From the NCBI RefSeq assembly GCF_003369915.1, contig NC_046677.1, forward strand, positions 30,026,913 to 30,090,912: a stretch of 64,000 nucleotides of DNA. Reading direction: 5' to 3'. The position numbers were made by a program, and so were the translations under genes. Shown here piece after piece: positions 34,373 to 46,980 of the stretch. A model generated the notes under the pieces. That model had not been told where the DNA came from. It ran no database searches and was given only the letters and a program-made list of their open reading frames with translations. Source of the stretch: Drosophila miranda. Its lineage: Eukaryota; Arthropoda; Insecta; Diptera; Drosophilidae. The first letter of the stretch is position 1, and each line of letters opens with the position of its first letter.

Positions 34373-36485
34373 ATGCATTTAATTTCAACCTCCAAGAGAA
34401 CCATACTTTCCGACTTTGCCGACTTAGAGACAAAGTCGACATATGTGCATGAAAACGGAGAGCCCACAGATTTTCAATTCAATGCCCAGCGACGGGTGTT
34501 CGTCGAGGTGGATAAGATGGCGGGCTTGGCTGTGATGCGCATACGAGAGAAAGAGGAAAAAGGTAATTGGAAAGATCTGAAAGATAGTCCATACTACTTA
34601 TAAGGTATCTAATTGGCAGCCCCCGAGATACAACGAGTCCGCAAATTAACCATCGATAATGCCTTTAGTGTTTGCTGTGCGAAGCAGACGTCGGAGGAGA
34701 TCGCTTTGGGCCAGACCAGCGGCTGTGTGAAGATATACAACTATCGCTCCGCACAGCTAATCCACAGATTCCCAGCGGATCAGAAGCGCAGCACTGTGCT
34801 CTATGTGGATTACAATTGCACGGACGAGTATATCGCAGCGGTGAAGGAAGGCGGCTCGGTCAATATATTCGGAACCAAGACGAAGCAAAAGATCAATACA
34901 TTCACCATCGATGAGCAGTGAGTGGTGCTATCTTGAAGTGGGAGCTCTTTTGCATTTATCTTGATGTATTGCAGGTCTACCTTGGCCCGCTTTCATCCCA
35001 GCAAACGGTTCCAGCTGTCGATTGCCTCATACAAGGGCGCCGTTTCCGTCTACGATTGTCAGAGTAAACGCAAGATCTTCCACGTGAGCGATGCTCATAA
35101 TGCTCCCTGCCGGGACGTTAGCATGTGCACGGCCCAGCCTTCGCTGCTGGTCAGCGTTGGGTACGATTGCAAGATAAATATCTTTGATATTCGCCGCAAT
35201 CGGGCACAGCCCGCGACCAGCCGACTGACTTACTCGCATCCTTTGTCCACGGTGGCTCTGAGCGAGTGTGGTACATACTTTTGTGCGGGAAATCTCAAAG
35301 GTGAACTGATCGCCTACGACATAAGGAATACCAAGTCGCCGCTCGCCGTGCGTAACGTGCACGATGGCGCCGTCACTCGTGTGGCCTTTGTGCCCACGCC
35401 CACGGAGGAGCAGCAAAGCATAAGTTTCTCCAGCGATGGCAACGTGACCGCTGAAGGTCCCAAAGTGGAACGCCTGCCCAGCGACGAGCTGCGCAAGTCT
35501 ATTGCCGCCAATTTGCTGAGTACTCAACAGCAGCTGAATAGCATGGCAAGCCTGGGCTATGGAACGGGAAGTGTGACTGTTCGCCCACAGCGGGACTCAT
35601 TTTGTGACTTCATTGATGCCCAGGGACCTAGGTCCGTCGAGCGCATGTCCACGCGTCTGAACACGCACCGCGACAGCTTCGATTGGGAGACTTTGGGCCG
35701 CAGGACCAACGAGAATTCGCATCGACTAAGCCTATGCCCAGCGGGTGGCTCTGGTCTCAGCTCTGTGGACAACTCGTGCAACAGTTCCAATGCCGAGTCT
35801 TTGCATCGTAAGTCGAGGTGTTACAATCTCACTCCATTTTTTAATTATATATTCTCTTCTAGAAACATTGAGCGGACCACTCAAGGATCGCAGTAACATT
35901 TCTGGGGACGCGAAACTGATAAAAATAGCCGAGACCAATGAGCACAGCGAGCGGGAAGTGCCTTCGGCCAACTGCTCCGTGGCCAGCAGCTCCACGGGCA
36001 GCGACAAGGAGAACCCCCAAGTGGCGGACGCCGAACTAAAACGCCGCTTGCACATGCTCTCGGCTAGCAGAAACAGTACCCCTCATCATGTGAACACCAC
36101 GCCACAGTCGTCGAGCACTCTGCTGAAGCCCCAGCAGCTGTTGGCCAAGTCATCCAGTGGTTTATCCGCTCAGGTGGAAACGGATGTGCGCAGGGAGATC
36201 GGAGAGTTGCGCGAACTTATGGAAGAACGCTTCGAGAATCTGGAGAAGGAGATTAAGTATGCCGGCGAGAAAAATAAGTGGCAAGTAATCGGCCAGATGT
36301 CCAACTACTGGAATCGTCAGCTGGTAAACGCGCAAGAGATTCGCGATGGCCTGGCCGTGCTCCTGCAGGGCGATCGTTTCATGTACGAGTTCTCGCGACT
36401 GCAAAACGAGAACGAGATGCTCAAGGCACAAGTGAAGCACCTGCTGAGAGAAAGAGAGGATAATGAAGGCTCCACTGGAGAGTGA
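34373..36485 (+). CDS. Grip71: NEDD1-type WD40 protein, gamma-tubulin ring complex subunit
   Basis: Exons 34373-34562, 34620-34917, 34975-35807 and 35863-36485 join in phase to 647 aa. The N-terminal half is a WD40 propeller (for example FHPSKRFQLSIASYKGAVSV, VSVGYDCKINIFDIR, GELIAYDIRN). The middle is Ser-rich linker, and the last ~90 residues are a coiled coil (REIGELRELMEERFENLEKE then WQVIGQMSNYWNRQL) like the gamma-tubulin-binding tail of NEDD1. This subunit targets the gamma-tubulin ring complex to centrosomes and to augmin on spindle microtubules. Length and exon content agree with D. melanogaster Grip71. The start ATG lies about 45 bases downstream of a motif-1-like GGTCACATT (34319-34327). 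The gene converges on Irk3, with only 235 bases between the stop codons. Confidence 0.93.
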
Positions 36486-36720
36486 TCTTTTAGTGTATTT
36501 TATCTTGCATTTTTAAAGCCTTTTTGCTCGAGGGAACCATTTGTTCATCTTTTACTATTATTTTACTAATCTATTTAAGGCTCAACTGTTTGTTATTTAT
36601 GAATCTTTAAAAGAATTGTGTATACAGGAACCACCAAATCCAGAAAATTGTTAACATCATTCCCATTGAATATACATATAGTATGTATAGGTATAGGTAT
36701 ATTGTAACTAATGGATTCTC

Positions 36721-38661
36721 TCATTCCCTTCTGTACTCCAGGCGCAGATGATCGTTTACTGGCTGCTTCTTCATTGGCATGTCCACAGAAATGGTTCTGT
36801 TGAAGTTCTCATAGTCCACCACATAGCGCTCGTTGGTAACATCGTAGTGAATGATGTTGACGAAACGCTGACCCCAGAAGATCTCCCGCGGCACATAAGA
36901 GGTTTTGGCCTCGGTCATCTGTGCGGTGGCCGGGGAAGTGCCCACAATGGACACATACAGCTCGAACTGTGCCGCATTGAAGAGCCTGGCATTGGTGAAC
37001 TGATGGAGGGGACTGGACTCGTCGATGACATGGCACACAATATCTGGCCACACGATCAACTGCTCTCCATTTCCCTCCAGCTTCAGTTCCGTGTGGGCTT
37101 TAACGACCTCGCCCTCGCGTGTGCTGCAAGCGGAAGGGATGGGATTAGCTTCCCCACAAGAGATGACAGACAGCTTGATGACTGGATGACTCACCGCTTG
37201 TCCACAATCATGTAGACGCGTATCTTAGACTCGATGGACTGCTGCTCGCGTGGATCACACACACGAAAGAGCAAACACAGCATCCCATCGCGATAGCAGA
37301 TCTGAAAATGATATATGATTGACTTTGAACTGGAACTGGGAGGTAGTTTCCCTGGCTTTTGGCTTCTGGCCTCTACACTCACCACCGCCTTATCGCTGAA
37401 CTTGAGCTTTGTCATTTGCCTGGCGGGGCGTGCGGTCTTGGCATAGATAATGCTCACCATGCTCCCCTCGATCAGGGCAGCGCAGACCATTTGCATTATG
37501 AACAGGAACACGGTCTCCGGGCACTCCTCGCTGGCGTACTTCTCGCCAAATCCCAGTGTCGTCTGCGTCTCCACTGAGTAGATGATCATCGTCACCCAGG
37601 AGGTGACGCCATAGATGCAGGGCCTGTCGCCTTCGCCCAGCCGCACGCCACTGATCTCATCGAAGAGGAAATCGCCATGGGAGTAGGACACCACATAGCA
37701 GAGGACGGCAAAGAGCAGCCAGCTGAGGAAGTAGCTGCCCAGGAAGAGGGTCAGCATGTACTTCCATTCCAGTTCCATCTGTCGATGATCGAAAGGGTGC
37801 GATGCAATATCTCCCCCAGATTAGGAATGATCGTGGATGCAGTTTGTGTTAAAATATTGTTTATTAGTGCGAGTATTGCTGTTTGGTTGTTGTCATGTTG
37901 TCATGGCCGTGCTTGGATGATCGATCGACTGATTGATTAAATGGTAAACGTTACGCGTTCGGTTTGTTCGGGATTAGTCTTCAGATGATTAGGATTCGGA
38001 GTCGGATTAGGACTCGGATTCAGATGCAGCTTTGCCGGCGGCTCGTGGGCCAGTTCATCCAACTTGCGCTGTATGCTGGGCGTTATGCTGTACACATCCG
38101 ATCGCGATGAATCTTGGATGATCGGTGGTGATGCTTTGGTGGTGTCGTTGGTCTTTTGGCCAAACCAGGATCTTACCAGCGTGGTGATGACATCGCGCAT
38201 ATAGCGCCACGATTTCTCTGGTATGCGACGAAAGACCACATTCTCATTGCCATTCTTCGCCATCACACGATGAAGGCTGCGCCTGAGGCCATCACCGGTG
38301 CTGGAGGTCGCCGCTGCTGCTCCTGTTCCAGAGTCCGGAGTTAGTTCAATGGTGCTGCCTGCCCAGTCGTGTGTATAGGGAAAACTACATGGAGATTGGA
38401 ATTTCATAGCGGAATGAAATGGGAAATGAAGATGAGGAATGGATTCCCTTACTTTTGCTCACTGCGCGTCTCGAAGTGATCGGCAGGCGATCTGGATTTG
38501 CGTCGCCTTACAAATCCCGGACTCTCTGGATAGTAATCCGCCTCATTGACCGTTTCCTTCTCGCTGGAACGGGCCAGAGGCTTCGTCTCGAGGGGCTTGG
38601 GCTTCACAGGCATCGATGTGGAGCGATGCATTGGGAGACTTTCGACTGGAGAGCTGCTCAT
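36721..38661 (-). CDS. Irk3: Inward-rectifier potassium channel
   Basis: Exons (minus): from 38877 or 38661 to 38453, 38384-38177, 37778-37383, 37301-37195 and 37123-36721; all junctions keep frame. From the internal ATG at 38661 the product is 440 aa. Kir hallmarks in order: AKNGNENVVF and IPEKSWRYMRDVITTL before the first helix, M1 (MLTLFLGSYFLSWLLFAVLC), pore with selectivity filter TLGFGEK, M2 (VFLFIMQMVCAALIEGSMVS), then the cytoplasmic immunoglobulin-like domain (ICYRDGMLCLLFRVCDPREQ and following). The filter is GFG rather than the commoner GYG. The N-terminus is unresolved: the same frame is open upstream to 38877 and beyond but has no in-frame ATG, so an upstream exon may add residues. 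Neighbours Faf2 and Grip71 support Irk3 rather than Irk1 or Irk2. Confidence 0.88.
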
Positions 38662-38877
38662 GGTCGCGATATCGCTGCCCACACAACTGGCTTTTCCCTC
38701 ATATAATTGTCGGAAATTTGGGGCAATTTCACTTTGTCCCGTAGATTTGCGTTTTAATTTTAATTGAATTAGGTTGCAATCGACGGTAGTAGTAGATGGA
38801 GAGCAGAGCTCAGTTGTCGTCTGCTTCTGGAGTGTGATTGCCTGGCTTGGCGGACCGCTTGACACTGACTGGGGCAC

Positions 38878-40519
38878 AGTCGCATCTCCATGATCGGACC
38901 CCCGGATAAATGGCTTGTGTGGGGAAACGCTATTATCAGCTAGTCTAAGATATGCACTTTAATTTATTTATTATCTCCAGCGCGCCTCTCAAGCTCCCGA
39001 CAGCCTGTGTTTGCTCGCAATTCATCCGCAAGTCTCCCGCTGAGATTAGTTCTTCAAAATGTGGCCCCATTATTTATTGTATTATTCTGTTTTTCTTATC
39101 TGTGTATTTATTTTGCGAATATTCAAATATTGTCTTGTATAAAGAATTTTTTTTAAGCAGTATAGAAAGTATTTAGTCTTGATTACGTCTATTACGTCTA
39201 CCAATCAGGTTCCGAGAGAGCCACCATCAGAGTGCAACTAGAATTGGGTACCATTTTCTACCCTTTAGAGAGAATATTATAAAGTTTCTGAGGAGTTTGT
39301 GAGATTCCGTTACGTATATATATTCTCGATTCTGCATATACATACATACATATGAACCTCTCAGTTACCATAACTACATTTTCACGTAGTCTTCTTTTAA
39401 TAAAGTCTACACCAAGCCGTTGTGAGAAGAAAATCATAGAAATAGAAAGGGGGGTATAGAAACTTCCATGCGCAGGTTTTTTGAAAGTTTTCTCACAAAT
39501 CGTACTTGCGTGTATCATTTATTCCAATAGATTGCATTTTAATCCTTATCGCTCATTCATTTTCTATTTGGCGCGCATCCAGTCGATAGCATCGATAACC
39601 GAATGTGAATCGGCTCATTCCATAATTTTAAATTATGTACTTTATTTATTGTACTTGGATCTATATGGTGATGGTTTGAGCTGAATTTCCCAACTATTGA
39701 AAAGGTAAGTTCAACGGGAAATGTACGTTAATATTTTCCGCCATTTCCGTCAAGTAGTTGAACTGTATTTAAATAGAGGGGGCTTAAGTGAGCTAAGTTC
39801 GGTTTTTCATCATACGGGACGCTATATTGTTGTTGAGCAACCAAAATTGAGACAAAAACATTCAAAGTCAAGTATTTAAAATAAGCCAGTCAAGTAAAAA
39901 ATAGATTCGTTAATTGGATAAAATTATGTGGAAATCGAGGAATATAGAACTTGAATCCGACAGTATATTTACGGTATATTTTCAAAATGATACGGGATTT
40001 TTTGGTATATGTCTGAAGGCCAGACCGCACTTTCTTATTTTCTTGCCACCATGTCTAGCTTACACACCTCGCAATTTTTATACTCTTTATAGGTATTTTT
40101 AGTATTTTCCAGTATATTTTAAGGCGCACCCTCTTGTCAAATGCAACAATGTAGAAACCGTGTTGAAATACCGCTTAGAGCCATGTCCCAGCCCACATCG
40201 AATACTAATTCGTGATCAGAATCGAATTCCTGATCGTTTGCCATCAAAATCTCAGAAAAAGGCATGTCAAAAAGAAGGTTTTTCACACTGGCGCTTCCAT
40301 GGGGCTTATATGAAGAAAAAACGGGTAAAAATATTTTAAACGTAGACATTTCCCCTTCAGGTGTCGCTTTTGGTAATTACATAAAAATGTATTTAACATT
40401 TGCTACAATGTGTAGTTGGCGTGTAGTCACCATGTATAATAATTCGTCAGTATATTTACGGTATATTTTGAAATGTATGACGTATTGTGTGTGACATTTC
40501 GGTTGTTGTACGTCGTCTC
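38878..40519. other. Intergenic between Irk3 and the Socs36E 5' exon
   Basis: No coding frame is supported. Besides the repeat copy at 39727-40130 the stretch is AT-rich. A TCGATAGCATCGATAAC block near 39583-39600 resembles paired DRE-like (TATCGATA) sites. Upstream Irk3 exons may be hidden here. Confidence 0.45.
39727..40130. repeat. Copy of the dispersed promoter-motif element
   Basis: Bases 39727-39815 match the reverse complement of 25985-26055. Bases 39915-40035 match 58150-58315 (AATATAGAACTTGAATCCGA, CAGTATATTTACGGTATATT, TTTTTGGTATATGTCTGA, CAGACCG). It appears to be a more complete member of the family than the other copies but lacks a clear second terminus. Confidence 0.65.
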
Positions 40520-40570
40520 GCCGAGTAAAATTGTGCAATTTGATTAAATCAACCAGAATCCAGCACAGTC

Positions 40571-40786
40571 AGTGTACACACAGGCAGGCGAAGCGTCGGC
40601 GTCTGGTGCAAATCAAAATCAAACGAAATATCGTTAGTGCAAATTGCACAAAAATTTGTGTGCGTGTGAGTGTGATAGAGTGTCGTCTCGTGAAATACTA
40701 AACTAAATAATGCTTAAAATACAATTAACATAAAGTGCTGAATGTGGCGGAACACAAACAAATAGCAAACAGCAGAAAATCAAAAG
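40571..40786 (+). promoter_or_regulatory. Probable Socs36E transcription start and 5' UTR exon
   Basis: An initiator-like TCAGTG (40569-40574) opens a 216-base A-rich leader that ends at a good splice donor (CAAAAG/GTAAAA, 40786/40787). It has no long frame and fits a non-coding first exon. The best acceptor in phase with a start codon is at 53182/53183, just before the Socs36E ATG. A GTATATTT/GGTATATTTTG pair lies about 120 bases upstream (40448-40470). The link to Socs36E is inferred from position and splice signals. Confidence 0.5.
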
Positions 40787-41047
40787 GTAAAATAGATGAC
40801 AGCCAAACAGTTAAGGCAGTATTTTATGGGAGGTGCTATTCTGCCCATAGATCCGCTCGTTCATGTTACAATCTCGCCTTCAAATAGTTTGTGGATAGCT
40901 TTCTGGTCCATTGCACTTTTGGAAATTGTTGAAAATCCAATTAAAAGGGAAGAAAAAAAAAAGCATGAATGTGGTTTCTTTAACCATCAAAACACTGTGA
41001 CGGAAGCAGTCATTGATAAATTCCGCAGTTGTTCAAGGGAAATGGCA

Positions 41048-41243
41048 TTCTCGGAAATGGGAAATGGTACAATATTTAATAATATAAATATATATTTACA
41101 ATATATATAAATATCTATATGGGGATGTCGCATCGTTCGCCCCGATCTTTCGCTGAATGTGTGAGAGTGTGTGCCCAAAAGCGACAGAGAGAGATACGAA
41201 ATTCCCAGAAACGCATTTTCTAATTTAGACCGATTTCTGAGAA
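41048..41243. promoter_or_regulatory. Cluster of four Stat92E consensus sites
   Basis: TTCNNNGAA occurs at 41048-41056 (TCG spacer), 41149-41157 (GCT), 41212-41220 (CCA) and 41235-41243 (TGA): four in 196 bases, starting 260 bases into the inferred first intron of Socs36E. Socs36E is a direct JAK/STAT target whose first intron is the source of a standard Stat92E reporter, so this is a strong candidate for the feedback enhancer. Confidence 0.7.
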
Positions 41244-44200
41244 GTGACAGACAGACAGCCAGCCAGCCCAAGCGGCCAGCAGAAGCAGCAGCAGCTCAAC
41301 AATACCATTACACAGACACACTCTCGTGCTGTGGCCTCACACATATACGAGTACTCATGCACGGATACACTCGTGCCCATGCTTCACACACACACACACA
41401 ATGATGAAAAGAGCAGGCCGAGCATGGACAGAGACGTAGAGGTGGCGGCGGGTGGTAGTATCTGTATCTGTATGTGTGTATGTTTTTGCTCTCTGCAGCG
41501 ATGATGTTGGCAGCTGCTTTGGTTGTAGTTGTTGCTGTTGCTGTTGTCGTTCGCGCTATTGAATGAAATGCTGCTGCTACTACCCCAGCCCCTGCTGCTG
41601 CTGCTGCCCCGCTGCTGCTACTGCTGCAAACATTTAACACCGCAAACCAGGCTGAAGCTGGCCATCACACAGATACAATATGCGGATACAGTGGAAGCTC
41701 GCCAAAAGTTGAACAAAAGTTCAAGTTTTTTCAAGGGAATTCGCTGAAACGAAAATATGATTGAGAGCCAAATGGCATTGAAGTGGCATTTTGATAGAAT
41801 TTAAACTTGACGGTTCCTGAACTCGAAGATATATATAACCATAAATCGAAGCAAAGAAGAAATGATTTACGAGTGTTCAATGCACATATAATAGATTGAA
41901 ATATGCGATTAGCCTGAATATCCACTGAATACCAGGTGAACTTAATGTTGATGTAAAAACTATATCTACGTCTATAGATAAAACAGCCTCTAGTCTCTAA
42001 AGTTCCGTCATGGAAGTTTCACTGTAGTTCTTCAGAAAGAGAGTTTGCTCCCAATCAATGAATTCAAAGCTACATTCTATGCCATCCATCCCATAAGGAG
42101 ACTTGTCAAACAGGCTGTCAGCATTGCCCCCCGGTTCTCATCTCAGAGTGCTCACTGTATCTGTGCAATGCTCTCACCCATACCGATGGGAACGCACACA
42201 CACACTCTTCTGGCTGACTGGATAGATGGCTGACTGGGCTGGTTATTGGTCTCTGGCTCTTTCGGCCTTTCTGGCTTCTTGCTAAAGGTGTAGCCTATCC
42301 GCCGTGCCGCTCAATTCGGCTGAAGCCGTACAACAACAACAGTAACAACAGCCACATCTGAAGACTTCTCCCTCTCTTCAGGGAACGTTCCGTTCGGCGT
42401 TGTTGTACCCTTCATAAGAAAAGGTGTTATTAACTTTGTTTGTAATGCGTCAAAGAGTGTTGTTGCCGTCTGTGCTCCTCTCGTTGGGAGAGTGTGTATG
42501 TGTGTGTATGTGGGTCTGCACTTTTTTGATAATTCTTGGTAAAGAAACCCGCTTTTACCATCTTCTTCCGCTCATTTCCTTGAAATTTGGTATTAAACTT
42601 GAGAGCATTTTCAATTTTGTGTACACTTTAAAGAGGGTCTCGTTGTTTTGAGCAGACGTTTGCCCTTGCTCCAGATTCTATAGATACATATGTATCTTTT
42701 CCGATTCTCGTAGATACGAGACTATTTCCATTAAACTTTTAATTGATCCAGCCATTTGCTTTAGATATTTCAAGGAAATTTCATACAAATGATAATGCGG
42801 CAAGGGTACCTTAAGCTTCGGTGTTCAAAGCTGGCCTTTCTTTCTTGATTTTTAATAGCATTTCATGTGAAATTGTTTCGAACAGGATAAGTGCACTGTG
42901 AGGAGGGGCAGCAGACCCAGAGAAAGAGGGAGGGGACGGGGACGGGGGCGCTGCTTAATTGGCGCTCCACGAGAGGCAAAGAGATGGCAGAGCCACAGCG
43001 AACGTGAACGAACATGAAAGATCTTGCAAAATGCCAAATTGTCTGCTTGGCAACGGCCTGAGCGAGCGTTCAGCTGCTGCCACTCACAGAGATACACACA
43101 CACTCGCAAATACACAGCTATAGATGCAGACACAGCCACAGACACAAATGCAAACAATCATAGGTACTCCGTCCGTAGGATTTTGGCTATTGCCCTTCCA
43201 CTTTGCTTGCCTTTCTTTCGTTTATCCTATTGTTATTTGTTTTTCCTTTCTGCTCTTTGGCATTTTCGATGAGATTTCGCTGGAAATTTGATTTTGTTCG
43301 TTTCTCGTTTTTATTGTTAATTGTTCGAGTGAATTTGTTCAATTGAAACGCAATGCCAAATAGTGAAATGTGGGCAAAACACTCAATTCTGTAGGTGAGT
43401 GAGTGTGTGTGTGTGTGTGTGTCGAGTGGCTCTATCAAGCGAGGGGGAGGGGATGGGATAAGTACTCGTACTCATGCTGTGAGAGGGAGGATGTGTTGGC
43501 CTAGGCCTACGTTTGGTACTGAATTGTAGTTATAGGGAAATATGATATCGTATGAACATTGCTTGTTTTCGGATTGTAAAGCCAAAAGAATGGGAACATG
43601 TTATATTGTTTAACCGATTGAGATGTTCGGGAATGAATATCATTCGGAATTATTGAGAAATGCAGTTCAGATTCCCATCAAAGTCTGTCAGTTGCCTGTT
43701 TTTAAGATCTCTTAACTCTGATATGCATATCTTATCCGTAGTTAAACAGCTTCTGGATGTGTTTATTCTTTGTTATATTTTTAGAATTTCTGTACATTTA
43801 TCTTAAGGTAGATAGTACCTCTTATCATAGCCAGTCTCATATCACACAATCATAGGTCACGGCTATATTTCTTGGACTGAATTATTCAACTTTTTGGTCC
43901 AAAGTCTCATCATTTACAATATACCCGAATACTCGTACATATTGTATCTCAATTCTCCTGCTGACTGCTGCACTGACCTTATTGTTCGAGTATTTCCATA
44001 GTAAACACATTTAAGAGCAATCCGCATAAAGGTGAGACGAAAACTGTTGTGACAAAAGCAGCGAACGACCGAAAAACCAGTTCCAAGCATTTTTTCTATT
44101 TGTGTCCAAGTTTCGTAATCAATGGTAACACACACACGAGCTTGTGTGTGTGCACATTTGAATGGGTTTCCACGACAAAGCTCCCGGGACTATGAGCAAT

Positions 44201-45210
44201 ACTCAACATGCGATTGGACTATATCTCTTGACCTTACCCCAGCCTGCTCTCTCCTCCACTTATCAGAGCCGCATGTCTCCCGTTCTCCCCCGACGCTCCG
44301 TCTGCCCGTCTCTCCGTACATATTTGCTTTTCCTGGGAAAAGCGAACGAAATGCTTTTGATTGTTCTAAGAATTCTGTTTCGTTTCAACTTTGCAAACGT
44401 ACGGTTTCTGTTGATAAGCCGCCGTCGTCGGTGTTTGTGTGCTCTGACAGTATCTGTGAGCGGGCTATCTTTGTGGGCGGGTGTTTGTTGGTTCTGCGGT
44501 TCGTAGTAATTTATCAATGAATTTTTGTATAGAAACTTGTATAATCTTCTCGCTTTGCTGATAGTGTGATACATACATACACACTCGTACTCTTCGACGT
44601 ATACATATACATACGTACATTTGTATATTTCTACGTATTCGCAAAGGTCGCCTTAGTTCTTTTCGTATCTGATTACGTTTCTGGCCAATCGTAATCACTA
44701 AAATTATACATTTTAATCAGTCACGTTTACCGTTTACCGTTTGTCGTTTGTCGCTCAAGTGCTTTTCCTTCAATATATTATGAGAGTGCTGCAGTTTGCC
44801 GTTCAGTTAATATTTCCACGCGGAACCGAACAGGTAAAAACGGAGGGAGACCTTCCAGTGAAACTGATTTCGCGACACAAACCTACCTCAATCTAGAAAA
44901 AGTGCAAAAATAGTTTTACTACTACTATTATCGGTTATTTGGTTTTCATCGGTTGAATAGAAATCGAACTTAATCTTCGAAGCGGGGTATGCCTTCATCA
45001 ATGTGATACTCTAACATTTTGGATACGCTTAAAGATATTTTCTTCATGATTTATTGCCAATTTAAAATGTATTCCAGACGATAATCTTGAGAAACAACGG
45101 AAAAGAGATCAATATCCTCTCCACATACAAGATACATATCAATCTTTCGTTCCTAAAAAGTTACAGTCATGGTTTTTTCGAATATTATAACGTGTTCTTC
45201 AATGAGTTAA

Positions 45211-46125
45211 TTATACCCGATACTCAAAATGAGTATTGGGGTATATTAGATTTGTGGTAAAAGTGGATGTGTGTAACGTCCAGAAGGAATCGTTTCCGAC
45301 CCCATAAAGTATATATATTGTTGATCAGCATCAATAGCCGAGTCGATTGAGCCATGTCTGTCTGTCCGTCTGTCCGTCCGTCCGTCTGTCCGTCCCCTTC
45401 AGCGCCTAGTGCTCAAAGACTATAAGAGCGAGAGCAACGATGTTTTGGATCCAGACTTCTGTGATATGTCACTGCTACAAGAATATTTCAAAACTTTGCC
45501 CCGCCCACTTCCGCCCCCACAAAGGACGAAAATCTGTGGCATCCACAATTTCGACGATACGAGAAAACTAAAAACGCAGAATCGTAGAAGATGACTATAT
45601 CTTCTAGAGTGCAAAATCTGAACCAGATCGTATAATTATTATAGCCAGAATCAAGAAAAAAATTTCATTCTTTCTCGCTCTGTCTCTCTCTAACACACAG
45701 GTTTCATGGTCGGTTTTGCCAATTGCAAAATATGAGTTCAAGGATCTCAGAACCTATAAGAGCCAGAGCAACCAAATTTGGTATCCACACTCCTGTGATT
45801 TCGGACCTTGACCATTTTGTGTCAAAATTTCGCCACACCCCCTTCCGCCCCCGCAAAGGACGAAAATCTGAGGCATCCACAAATCTCAGAGACTATTAAG
45901 GCTAGAGTAACCAAATTTGGTACACACACTCCTTTAAGATGTCACTATAAAACGTATATCTCAAAATTTCGCCCCACCCCCTTCCGCCCCCACAAAGAAC
46001 GAAAATCTGTTGCATCCACAATATTGAGGATACGAGAAAACTAAAAACGCAGATACATAGTAGTATCGGGTATACTTGTAGAGTTGCGGTCTCCGCAGCA
46101 ACTCACAACGTTCCCCCTCGTTTTT
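45211..46125 (+). mobile_element. DINE-1 / ISY-like non-autonomous Helitron element
   Basis: It begins ATACCCGATACTC..GGGTATATTAGA and contains CGTTTCCGACCCCATAAAGT and GATCAGCATCAATAGCCGAG. It has the diagnostic GTCTGTCCGTC microsatellite (45357-45397) and ends CGGGTATACTTGTAGAGTTG, CGGTCTCCGCAGCAACTCAC, AACGTTCC. These are hallmarks of the DINE-1/INE-1 family common in Drosophila. Internally a ~150-base unit (TTCCGCCCCCACAAAGGACG, AAAATCTG, GCATCCACAA) occurs three times, at about 45500, 45845 and 45985. There is no coding capacity. Confidence 0.85.
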
Positions 46126-46873
46126 TGTTTTATAATTATGATTGAAGTTCTGTGTAATATGATTAAAAATCTTATGTTCTTAAGCCTTACGAAAATTATA
46201 TAAATAATATTTAAACCCCATATTTTGGATATTTTCAATGATATTTCTCTAATATATTCCTGAGCTAGGTGTAGCTTTCCCTAAGTTATTCATGTTCTAG
46301 ACTTTAAACCTCTAAAACGATCTCTGGCATTATAGTCTACACTTCAAATGGTATTAGAAACTGTTTAGAAACTTTAGACGCAAGTCTGACGGAACGACCT
46401 CCGTTCCACAATGTTGTCGTTCAGGAACAAAGACCTCGGGGCCGCCCGTGGCTACCAAAACAAATCTTTTGTACGTCACAAAGTTTATACAGTTCTTTAC
46501 ACATTTCTTTATCTTCTGGGGGTCTATTGTGTACCGTTAGCGTTCGGTGCGTGCTTACGCTCATAATTTCAGCTTAACACCAGGAGGGTGCCCGAACAAA
46601 AGATACAAAAGTATCTAGGGAGAACATCTTCTATCATAGAACTAACACTACTACCGGGGCTTAGGTTGTGGCCTCGGACAAAGTGTGGTGGCAAATTAAG
46701 TTGAATTTTCTGTTAGGCTAGTGCTTTCGTTTAATCAGAAAACAACATAAACCCATATGTACGTATAAGTACATACTCGTACATACGATGTGTGCATGTG
46801 TGTGCGTGTAGAGGGTATATAGCGTTTGGGCAACTTCATGACTTCACCAGCATGTGAGTACCGTGTGCATATT

Positions 46874-46980
46874 TTCCAAGAATTCCATTTCCATGTCCAT
46901 GCATGTGTGTGTCTGGACTGGATTTATCATGTAGAGCCTTTCGGGTGTATCTGTGAGAGTTGTGTGCGAATTTCCAAGAA
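46874..46980. promoter_or_regulatory. Pair of identical Stat92E sites
   Basis: TTCCAAGAA occurs twice, at 46874-46882 and 46972-46980, 98 bases apart, in the Socs36E first intron. The identical core and spacing suggest a second STAT-responsive element. Confidence 0.5.

Noticed and set aside
40796-41110. 104-codon plus frame just after the Socs36E 5' exon donor
   Set aside because: No domain, AT-rich at its end, and it overlaps the Stat92E site cluster. Treated as chance within an intron.
45345-45400. GTCTGTCCGTC run as a stand-alone microsatellite
   Set aside because: It is the characteristic internal repeat of DINE-1-type elements and is included in that feature.
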